A stretch of DNA of 64,000 nt, from NCBI RefSeq assembly GCF_018424685.1, contig NZ_QTKX01000001.1:1-64000 (forward strand), given 5' to 3'. The notes under the pieces were generated by a model. That model had not been told where the DNA came from and ran no database searches. It saw nothing but the letters and a program-made list of their open reading frames with translations. The stretch is from Mesobacillus boroniphilus. GTDB lineage: Bacteria; Bacillota; Bacilli; Bacillales; Cytobacillaceae. Shown here one piece after another: positions 41,917-49,000 of this stretch. The position numbers and the translations under genes were made by a program. Numbering within the stretch: position 1 is the first letter of the stretch; every line of letters starts with the position of its first letter.

Positions 41917-44344
41917 CATTGTCCGTCGTTTCATTTACCTGATGAGCGTCTTTATCACCGCATTCTTGATTCTTGCAGCAATCCTGCTGTATTCCTTTTC
42001 CAACTTGAATCAAACCTATACAAACAAAAACAGGGAGCTTGAAAAGAAAGAACGGCTTGCAGAGGAAATTGGCGTAACCTTCAATGAAACAGTTTCGAAT
42101 ATTCGCGGATATATAGCATATGGAAATAATGAGTTGAAAGAAGCTGCCCTTTCCGGGGAACCGAAGATAAGGGATATGGCCAGTGAATTCAGAGAGATCG
42201 CGACGGACTCAAAGGACCAAGATTTCATTAACCAGGTTGATATATTTGCAGACTATTATTTTGTTTCCATTCTGCCAAAAGCTCTTGAGGATTATGAAAA
42301 TAATGATGTCGAATCGGTCATTACGACAGCCAATACAGGAGCTACGAGCAGGATAAACTTTTTTAAACAGGAAATGAAGGGCTACCTCCAGGAAATCAAT
42401 ATTCAAATAGATGAAAACCTGGAGGAGCTGGCAAAGATCCAGGCGTATGTTCAAATTGGCTTTGTTTCTTTTGTCCTCATCTTCTTAATTGTACTTCTGC
42501 GGATTATCAGGCTGATGTTCAGTGAAATCGCCAAACCACTTGCAGGGTTTGCTGCTGCAGCGAATGAAATCGCCAACGGCAGGGAAGCGGTAATTGAAGT
42601 CAATGCAGACCGTAATGATGAACTCGGAGTTTTATCCGTTGCTTTCAATAGAATGATCGAGAGCATCCAGGATAATGAGCAAAACTTGCTGGCACAAAAT
42701 GAAGAGCTGGTCGCCCAGCAGGATGAGCTTCAGGCTCAGCAGCTGGAGCTGGAGGAGGCTCTTGAAATTGTAAAAGACAATGAGCAGAAGCTTAACAGCC
42801 GGAATGAGCTGATAAACAAAATCGCCAATTCACTCGATAAGCAGGAAGTGCTTGAGAGTGCCGTCATGAATATGTGCCCGATTATAAACGCTGAAAAAGG
42901 CATTATTGCCTTCATCCATGATGATTCCTATGCTTCGTTTGGAATCTCACCAGATGGAGTCAAACAGTTTAGGGACAATCTGTTATTCAGTGGAATAGTC
43001 GAGCGCCTGCAAGTAGAAAGAAAGCCATTTGTCACGAAGCGGGAGGCTTCCAAGGAGGAAAAAGGCTTCCATATAACGAAACTGTTTTCGCACGATTTAT
43101 ACCTCCCAATCTTTTTATCTGGGAAAAAGCTGGTTGCCGTCATGGCGTTCAGCCGTTCTGACGCTCCTTTTGATTTTCGGATGATGGAAGAATACGAGGC
43201 ACTGGCTAAAAACGTGGGAATCGCATTAGATAAAATCAACCTCTACCATAAGTCAGAAGAAGCCAGAAGGCTTAACCAGGATATCCTTGACACCATCCAG
43301 GAAGGAGTCCAACTCGTCAATACGAACGGTGAAATCCTTCAGGTGAACAAGAAGTTTTGCGAGTTGTTCGGCTGCTCGGATAAGCTCCAGGAAATAAGTG
43401 GAGGTTCATGGGATGAGTGGACGAGCCTGCTAAGCAGGTCGATTGCCGATCCCCAGTATTTTATCGAGTTTCTGAAGACAGAATTGTCCAGTCTTGAAAA
43501 AATCTCCCCAAAAGAGAGCCATTTTATTTATAAAAATAATGGCGGGCAGGTTTTTAAGGTTTATTGTGAAGGATTGTTCCATGAGAATATAAAGTTGGGT
43601 ACCATTTTTGTCCATCGCAACATAACGAAAGAGTTTGAGGTGGACAGGATTAAATCCGAATTTGTCAGCACAGTCAGCCATGAGCTGAGGACGCCGCTAG
43701 CAAGCATTCTAGGCTTTACAGAATTGATCCTGACGAGAGAATTGAAGCCTGACCGCCAGAAAAAGTATTTATCCACGATCTACAATGAGGCTGGACGGCT
43801 AACTGCCTTAATCAATGACTTCCTTGATATCCAGCGGATGGAATCAGGAAACCAAGGTTATGAGAGACAGCAATTAGAATTACTTCCAATCATCCAGAAG
43901 GTAGTCGAGCTTCAGAAAATCCACTCAGATAAACATGATTTAATTCTTGAAGTGATTGGAGGAAGCGACAATGTGTTAGGGGACCCGGAGAAATTGGAAC
44001 AGGCCCTTACCAACCTTGTCCATAACGCGATAAAATACTCACCAGAAGGCGGAGAAGTCAGGATTACCCTTTTCGAAAAAGACAGCTTTGTGACCATTCA
44101 AATACAGGATGAAGGTCTAGGCATTCCTCCTGAAGCGATTGATAAAGTGTTCGAAAAGTTTTATCGAGTCGATAACTCGGATCGAAGGTCGATAGGCGGC
44201 ACGGGACTGGGCCTTGCGATTGTCAAAGAAATCGTCCATGTCCATGATGGCAGCATAAATGTAGACTCGGAATATGGAAAAGGCAGCACTTTTACCATAT
44301 CGTTGCCGGTACTACCTGCACTATCTGCAGTAACCAGCAAATAG
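41888..44344 (+). CDS. Multi-sensor histidine kinase (CHASE3-like, HAMP, GAF, PAS)
   Basis: An 818-residue kinase. TM1 is about 12-34, then a roughly 150-residue extracytoplasmic helical sensor of CHASE3 appearance, TM2 about 187-210, HAMP, a Gln/Glu coiled coil (about 262-300), GAF (about 310-450), PAS (about 465-590), HisKA with H598 in VSHELRTPLASILGF, and HATPase with DEGLGIPPE and GTGLGLAI. No receiver is attached, so the overlapping REC gene is its natural partner. Start is GTG 41888, 29 bases inside the REC gene. A terminator ends the operon. Confidence 0.9.
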   Translation: MKKIQFKKNSIVRRFIYLMSVFITAFLILAAILLYSFSNLNQTYTNKNRELEKKERLAEEIGVTFNETVSNIRGYIAYGNNELKEAALSGEPKIRDMASEFREIATDSKDQDFINQVDIFADYYFVSILPKALEDYENNDVESVITTANTGATSRINFFKQEMKGYLQEINIQIDENLEELAKIQAYVQIGFVSFVLIFLIVLLRIIRLMFSEIAKPLAGFAAAANEIANGREAVIEVNADRNDELGVLSVAFNRMIESIQDNEQNLLAQNEELVAQQDELQAQQLELEEALEIVKDNEQKLNSRNELINKIANSLDKQEVLESAVMNMCPIINAEKGIIAFIHDDSYASFGISPDGVKQFRDNLLFSGIVERLQVERKPFVTKREASKEEKGFHITKLFSHDLYLPIFLSGKKLVAVMAFSRSDAPFDFRMMEEYEALAKNVGIALDKINLYHKSEEARRLNQDILDTIQEGVQLVNTNGEILQVNKKFCELFGCSDKLQEISGGSWDEWTSLLSRSIADPQYFIEFLKTELSSLEKISPKESHFIYKNNGGQVFKVYCEGLFHENIKLGTIFVHRNITKEFEVDRIKSEFVSTVSHELRTPLASILGFTELILTRELKPDRQKKYLSTIYNEAGRLTALINDFLDIQRMESGNQGYERQQLELLPIIQKVVELQKIHSDKHDLILEVIGGSDNVLGDPEKLEQALTNLVHNAIKYSPEGGEVRITLFEKDSFVTIQIQDEGLGIPPEAIDKVFEKFYRVDNSDRRSIGGTGLGLAIVKEIVHVHDGSINVDSEYGKGSTFTISLPVLPALSAVTSK

Positions 44345-44347
44345 AAG

Positions 44348-44378
44348 AAAGGCGGCTAATGAAGCCGCCTTTTATTTT
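44348..44378 (+). terminator. Terminator of the phosphorelay/EPS operon
   Basis: AAAGGCGGCT-AATG-AGCCGCCTTTT followed by ATTTT. Confidence 0.9.
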
Positions 44379-44610
44379 GCGTAAAGGGGAGTGTAAGAAC
44401 GTCGTGCTAAAGAAATGATTGCAAATCCTAATAGAAGAGCTCAAATAACTTTTCGTAAATCATGCTGTACCGATTCAAACTTAGGCAGCAAGAGTGGGAT
44501 ATGAGAATCGGAGCTCGTTTGCTAATTTCTGTTGCAAGCGGATTATTGGATGGCCCTCATGGCTTGGCGATATACTATTTTTACAAAAGTACTTCAAAGG
44601 AGGCACTGGA

Positions 44611-44886
44611 ATGGCAAAAACCTCATTAACACTTTTCACGCGACCAATGTGAACAGACTGCCAGGATGCGAAGGAGTTTCTCTCGCAGAAAAATGTACCA
44701 TATGAAGAAATCAATGTTCAGGGTGAGCCTGAAAAGGATAAAAAGCTCAAAGAATTAACAGGTACTGTCATTGTCCCTGCGTTTATTTTTACAAGTACAA
44801 AGCTCTTGTTCATGAAAGATAAAAAAGTACTGATTGGATTTGAAAATAACAGAAGTGAAATTGAAAAGCTTGTTGGAAGCTTATAA
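44611..44886 (+). CDS. Glutaredoxin-like protein with in-frame TGA at the catalytic Cys (selenoprotein candidate or nonsense mutant)
   Basis: From ATG 44611, preceded by AAAGGAGG, the frame reads MAKTSLTLFTRPM, TGA (44650-44652), TDCQDAKEFLSQKNVPYEEI and on to LVGSL and TAA at 44884-44886. This is a normal-length (91 codon) glutaredoxin-family protein, with the cis-Pro segment TVIVPAF and the conserved IGFENN. The only defect is that the first Cys of CxDC is TGA. Either it encodes selenocysteine (UTDC) or it is a point mutant. A hairpin, TGCGA (44667-44671) with TCGCA (44683-44687), leaves an 11-base loop with G at position 2, starting 19 bases past the TGA. This meets the loose bacterial SECIS rules. 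No sel gene is in the window to decide. Confidence 0.65.
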
Positions 44887-44901
44887 TCTAAATACTAAAT
44901 A

Positions 44902-44936
44902 ACAAAAAGCCATCCAAAGTGATGGCTTTTTGTCAT
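44902..44936 (+). terminator. Terminator after the glutaredoxin-like gene
   Basis: AAAAAGCCATC-loop-GATGGCTTTTTG. Confidence 0.85.
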
Positions 44937-45032
44937 TTTATTAATTTTTTAAGTGACATGGAACCATATTGTTGTTCATAAATTATTATATATTAATCTT
45001 GAATGGGGGAGGGGAACGGGTTTAATTCCGAG

Positions 45033-45061
45033 TTGACTTATAAGAATACATGAATTATATT
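45033..45061 (+). promoter_or_regulatory. Putative sigma-A promoter of tcyP
   Basis: TTGACT at 45033-45038 and TATATT at 45056-45061 with a 17-bp spacer, 33 bp before the tcyP start. Confidence 0.65.
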
Positions 45062-45093
45062 ATTTGAGAATGATAAATTAGGAGGGAAATTCA

Positions 45094-46482
45094 GTGACCA
45101 CTGGACTTGTTATTTTAAATATTGCAGTTATGCTAGGCATCATTGCCGTTCTTTTTTACATGCAAAAGAAGCATGTATCATTTTCTAAACGAGTATTCAT
45201 TGCACTGGGAATTGGAATTGTTTTCGGTTTTGCATTGCAATTCATTTATGGAGCGGGATCTGAGGTCATCACGAAAAGTGCTGACTGGTTCTCGATTGTG
45301 GGAAGCGGTTATGTAAAGTTCCTGCAAATGATCGTTATGCCGCTAGTATTTATATCCATTCTGGCTGCTTTCACGAAGCTTAAGCTGACCAATAACATCG
45401 GTAAAATCAGTACATTGATTCTCGGCCTGCTGGTAGGCACAACTGCTGTTGCCGCCGCGGTTGGAATTGCTACTGCTGTTGGTTTTGACCTTGAAGCAGT
45501 TCAGATCACACAGGGGGAAGCGGAACAAGCACGTGCTGCAAAGCTTGAGGAAACCTATGGTGGAATCGAAGGGCGTACGATGCCGCAGCAAATTCTTGAT
45601 CTATTGCCTGCTAACCCATTCCTTGACTTCACGGGTGCACGCCCAACGTCTACAATTTCTGTCGTTATTTTCGCAGCATTCTTAGGAATCGCTTTTCTTG
45701 GAGTCAGAAGAAAGTCTCCTGATCAGGCAGAGCTTTTTGCCAAGATTGTTGATGCTTTCTATGCAGTCATCATGAGGGTGGTCACGCTGATCCTGCGTCT
45801 GACTCCATATGGTGTTCTTGCCATCATGACAAAGACTGTTGCCTTAAGTGATTTCGACGCAATCTTGAAACTAGGTAAATTCGTAGCTGCTTCATATGTT
45901 GCTCTTGCAATCATGTTCATCATCCACTTGTTATTATTGACGATTGCTGGCTTGAATCCAGTCACATATATTAAAAAAGCATTTCCTGTTCTCGCGTTTG
46001 CTTTCACTTCAAGAACGAGTGCTGGGGCCTTGCCTTTAAATATTAAAACGCAGCGCTCGCTTGGAGTACCGGAAGGAATTGCGAATTTTGCCGGTTCCTT
46101 CGGATTATCTATCGGACAAAACGGCTGCGCTGGCATTTATCCAGCGATGCTTGCCGTCATGATTGCGCCGACAGTAGGTGTTGACCCATTAACACCATCA
46201 TTCATCGCAACATTGATAGCAATTGTAGCCATCAGTTCCTTCGGCGTAGCCGGAGTCGGAGGCGGGGCAACGTTTGCAGCGTTACTTGTGCTCTCTGCAT
46301 TGAACATGCCAGTTGCCCTTGCCGGCTTGCTGATCTCAATCGAACCTCTGATTGATATGGGACGCACTGCAGTCAATGTCAGCGGTGCGATGACATCCGG
46401 CATCCTGACAAGCAGAATCACAAAAGAAATCGATTCATCAGTCTATACAGATATGAATCAAAAAATTGAAGCCGAAGCTTAA
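45094..46482 (+). CDS. tcyP: L-cystine symporter TcyP
   Basis: A 462-residue dicarboxylate/amino acid:cation symporter (DAACS) family member, matching B. subtilis TcyP (YhcL) in length and character. It has eight helices, the FLQMIVMPLVFISIL segment, a long loop near 145-175, and the hairpin/helix-7 motifs TSRTSAGALPLNIKTQ and NGCAGIYPAMLA. It imports L-cystine. Start is GTG 45094 after AGGAGGG. The preceding thiol-redox gene fits the theme, though each has its own terminator or promoter. In B. subtilis the gene is under CymR; I saw no clear CymR box. Confidence 0.93.
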   Translation: MTTGLVILNIAVMLGIIAVLFYMQKKHVSFSKRVFIALGIGIVFGFALQFIYGAGSEVITKSADWFSIVGSGYVKFLQMIVMPLVFISILAAFTKLKLTNNIGKISTLILGLLVGTTAVAAAVGIATAVGFDLEAVQITQGEAEQARAAKLEETYGGIEGRTMPQQILDLLPANPFLDFTGARPTSTISVVIFAAFLGIAFLGVRRKSPDQAELFAKIVDAFYAVIMRVVTLILRLTPYGVLAIMTKTVALSDFDAILKLGKFVAASYVALAIMFIIHLLLLTIAGLNPVTYIKKAFPVLAFAFTSRTSAGALPLNIKTQRSLGVPEGIANFAGSFGLSIGQNGCAGIYPAMLAVMIAPTVGVDPLTPSFIATLIAIVAISSFGVAGVGGGATFAALLVLSALNMPVALAGLLISIEPLIDMGRTAVNVSGAMTSGILTSRITKEIDSSVYTDMNQKIEAEA

Positions 46483-46487
46483 TTAGA

Positions 46488-46715
46488 AAAGCGTAAGCGC
46501 CTTGGTCAGCCCCGAAATCGAAAAGTATAGCCGACTGCTCAGAAACGCAGAAACTGGAGACCCGACAAAGAAGCGCTTTTTGCTTCTGCCGGCGGAGTTG
46601 GAGTTTCGGAGTTTCTAGGAGGCGAAACTAGACAAATCGAAATGCGGAAGCGTCTCGAGGAGTTAGGAGCCGCAGCTAGACATGCGGCTCGAGAGGCTAG
46701 GCGCTGAAGCTAGAC
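46488..46715 (+). repeat. Interspersed structured repeat (bcr/MITE-like)
   Basis: Begins AAAAGCGTAAGCGCCTTGG and ends AGGCGCTGAAGCTAGAC. The ends AGCGTAAGCGCCT (46490-46502) and AGGCGCTGAAGCT (46699-46711) are imperfect inverted repeats (10 of 13). The interior is GC-rich and palindromic, with GGAGTT/CTAGG-type repeats, and has no ORF. From memory, similar AAGCG-CAAGCGCC elements occur in many copies in Bacillaceae genomes. It lies just after tcyP. Confidence 0.7.
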
Positions 46716-46756
46716 ACTAATTTTAGTGCAAAAGTTTATTCTTAATAAAGTAATAT

Positions 46757-46793
46757 CAAAAGCCAGCCAAAGGATATTTTGGCTGGCTTTTCT
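46757..46793 (+). terminator. Terminator downstream of tcyP/repeat
   Basis: AAAGCCAGCC-loop-GGCTGGCTTTT; usable on both strands. Confidence 0.85.
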
Positions 46794-46856
46794 AATGCAT
46801 TGGATCTGTCCAGGATATGAGGAGCAGTGACAGATGGTTCGGCTCCTTAATAAACA

Positions 46857-47435
46857 TTAGATTATAGTACTATCTCTTTTAATCACACACAAAGATGTCA
46901 TCAAACCTACACATGTTATTGTCAGCAGAGAGTACATGAATTTTTCCATTCCGATCACTTTTAACCCTGACAAAACCACAAGGCCATCTATCATGAAAAT
47001 CAAGAGTCCAACATTCAAAGATGAAAATTTATGGATCAACTGGGCTAACAGGTCAGTTCCGCCAGTGCTTGTTTCATAGCGCAGCATCAAGCCGATTCCG
47101 CAGCCGACTAATAGGCCGCCTATGATCGCACTTGGCAAAATGCCTATGTGCAGCCCTTGTTCCACTGGAGCGAACAAGTCGATGAACAGGCTTGATATCA
47201 ACAATCCGTGCAGACTATGAAAAAAGTATTTTCGCTCCAGTATCCAGGCCAGTAAGTATAATGGAATACTTAGAAAAATCATGGTCAAGCCAGTCGGCCA
47301 GCCATAGAAATAGTGCATGATTAAACCGATACCGATCATTCCGCCGTCGAGTAGATGGTGAGGCACAAGAAAGCCATTGACTCCAACCCCCAGTAACATA
47401 CTTCCAACAAACACCGCGAGAATCTTACCTGTCAT
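46857..47435 (-). CDS. YitT-family membrane protein, short form
   Basis: A 192-residue protein with five or six helices and YitT-family motifs (HHLLDGGMIGIGLIMHYFYGWPTGL, ETSTGGTDLLAQL). Most YitT proteins are about 280 residues, with a C-terminal DUF2179 domain; this one ends after the membrane part. Whether it is a natural short form or a truncation is unclear. Function unknown. The upstream binding site is weak (GGTGAT). Confidence 0.82.
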   Translation of the reverse strand: MTGKILAVFVGSMLLGVGVNGFLVPHHLLDGGMIGIGLIMHYFYGWPTGLTMIFLSIPLYLLAWILERKYFFHSLHGLLISSLFIDLFAPVEQGLHIGILPSAIIGGLLVGCGIGLMLRYETSTGGTDLLAQLIHKFSSLNVGLLIFMIDGLVVLSGLKVIGMEKFMYSLLTITCVGLMTSLCVIKRDSTII

Positions 47436-47501
47436 CCGATATCACCAGCCTTGTCCTTCTCCCATTATTTCTATGTAAAAAGACAAGTGTTAGAACAATC
47501 T

Positions 47502-47535
47502 ATAAAAAAAGAACCCGCTGTAAGGCGGGTTCCGG
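47502..47535 (-). terminator. Terminator of the pbuO-like gene
   Basis: On the minus strand GAACCCGC-CTTACA-GCGGGTTC followed by seven T. Confidence 0.92.
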
Positions 47536-47536
47536 T

Positions 47537-48838
47537 TTAGTGTGGCAAGAAAGCAAGCTGGTAAAAGAACAGCACTGCAAAAACGTAAAGCAGCGGGTGA
47601 ACATCACGCCATTGTCCTTTCACTACTTTCAGTAAAGGATAGGAAATGAATCCAAGCGCGATGCCGGTTGCGATGCTTGATGTAAGCGGCATGCTCAAGA
47701 TGATCAGGAAAGCAGGGAATGCTTCGTCAAGCTCGTCCCAGCTGATTTGTGAAATACTGCCCATCATCAAGCTTCCGACAATGATCAGTGCCGGAGCAGT
47801 AATTGCTGACAATCCGGAAACTGCACTGACAAGCGGTCCGAAGAATGCAGCGAGGATGAAAAGCCCAGCCACTGTAAGGGAAGTGAGGCCTGTACGTCCT
47901 CCTGCTGCAACACCTGATGATGATTCAATATATGCCGTCGTCGGACTTGTTCCGAACATAGCACCAGCGGCAGTTGCGATCGAGTCCGACAGCAATGCTT
48001 CTCTTGCACGCGGCATTGAATTTCCTTTCATCAAGCCTGCCTGGTGGGCTACACCGATCATTGTTCCAGTAGTATCAAAGATTGTCACCAGGATAAAAGA
48101 AAAGACAACTGCGTATAAGCTGTTTTGTACAACATCCATCAATGCTGTCCATGGATTCAGGACAATCATGCCTTCAGGAAGTGATGGCATAGACATGAAA
48201 CCTTCTTTGAAGTCCAATTGGCCAGTGAAGAAGGCGATCAATGCAGTGACAACCATTCCCAGGAACAATGCTCCATTCACTTTAAGCACCATTAAGACAA
48301 GCGTGACCGCAAGACCAATCAATGCCAGCACTGCAGATGGGGAATGCAGATCCCCAAGGCCTACCAAGTTCGATGGGTGGTCGGTGATGATTCCTGTAAG
48401 ACGCAAACCGATGAAAGCAATAAAAAGTCCAATACCTGCGGTGATTCCGTGCTTTAAGTTGGCTGGAATAGCTTCAATCAACTTTTCACGGAATGGAGTC
48501 AGTGACAGGATGACAAATATTAAACCCGCGATGAAAACCGCAGCGAATGCTGTCTCATATGAAATGTTCTGGTTGTTGCCAACAACAGAGTAGGCAAAGT
48601 AAGCGTTCAGCCCCATACCAGGAGCGATCGCGATTGGATAATTAGCAAATAAGGCCATCCACAGCGTACCGATTACAGCAGCGATGATTGTCGCTGTAAA
48701 AACTTGCTCAAAGGGAACGCCGGCATCAGCCAGGATGATAGGATTGACGACAACGATATAGACCATTGTGAAAAAGGTCGTTAAACCGGCAATCATTTCT
48801 GTTTTTACATTCGTGTTGTTCTCTTTTAATTTAAACAT
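47537..48838 (-). CDS. pbuO: NCS2 purine permease, PbuO-like
   Basis: A 433-residue NCS2/AzgA-type permease with the motifs GLTTFFTMVYIVVVNP, IAPGMGLNAYFAYSV and FDTTGTMIGVAHQAG. It is distinct from PbuG at 23228-24520 and closer to what I remember of B. subtilis PbuO (YtiP). It probably takes up guanine/hypoxanthine. I use the ATG at 48838, with GGAGGAAC upstream; a start 12 codons earlier overlaps the leader. No riboswitch is seen, but PurR-like boxes lie upstream. Confidence 0.88.
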   Translation of the reverse strand: MFKLKENNTNVKTEMIAGLTTFFTMVYIVVVNPIILADAGVPFEQVFTATIIAAVIGTLWMALFANYPIAIAPGMGLNAYFAYSVVGNNQNISYETAFAAVFIAGLIFVILSLTPFREKLIEAIPANLKHGITAGIGLFIAFIGLRLTGIITDHPSNLVGLGDLHSPSAVLALIGLAVTLVLMVLKVNGALFLGMVVTALIAFFTGQLDFKEGFMSMPSLPEGMIVLNPWTALMDVVQNSLYAVVFSFILVTIFDTTGTMIGVAHQAGLMKGNSMPRAREALLSDSIATAAGAMFGTSPTTAYIESSSGVAAGGRTGLTSLTVAGLFILAAFFGPLVSAVSGLSAITAPALIIVGSLMMGSISQISWDELDEAFPAFLIILSMPLTSSIATGIALGFISYPLLKVVKGQWRDVHPLLYVFAVLFFYQLAFLPH

Positions 48839-48850
48839 GAGTTCCTCCAA

Positions 48851-48894
48851 AAATACGAACGATTTTAAACACAATAAATATATTATTCGTTTTT
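48851..48894 (-). promoter_or_regulatory. Putative inverted pair of PurR boxes
   Basis: AAATACGAACGAT (plus strand, 48851-48863) and AAAAACGAATAAT (minus strand, 48894-48882) each resemble the PurR box AWWWCCGAACWWT with two or three mismatches. They face each other across 18 bp, close to the spacing known for Bacillus PurR operators. Confidence 0.45.
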
Positions 48895-48973
48895 AGCTTA
48901 TATTACAAGTGCGGATTTAAAAAAAAAAGGATTTTTTTAATTAGTATCACACTAATAAAGCATTTTAAGCAAT

Positions 48974-48997
48974 TAAAAAAGGACTCAAGTGAGTCCT
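48974..48997 (-). terminator. Terminator of the DHODH-like fusion gene
   Basis: On the minus strand GGACTC-ACTT-GAGTCC followed by TTTTTTAATT. Confidence 0.85.
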
Positions 48998-49000
48998 GAA

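Noticed and set aside
44481..44714. A 77-codon minus-strand open frame over the glutaredoxin-like gene
   Set aside because: No binding site; the plus strand gives a coherent glutaredoxin sequence.
46488..46715. Insertion sequence with transposase
   Set aside because: No transposase frame is present; only a non-coding repeat with imperfect inverted ends.
47646..48593. A 315-codon open frame antisense to the pbuO-like gene
   Set aside because: Same reason: a shadow of the conserved NCS2 gene with no start signal of its own.
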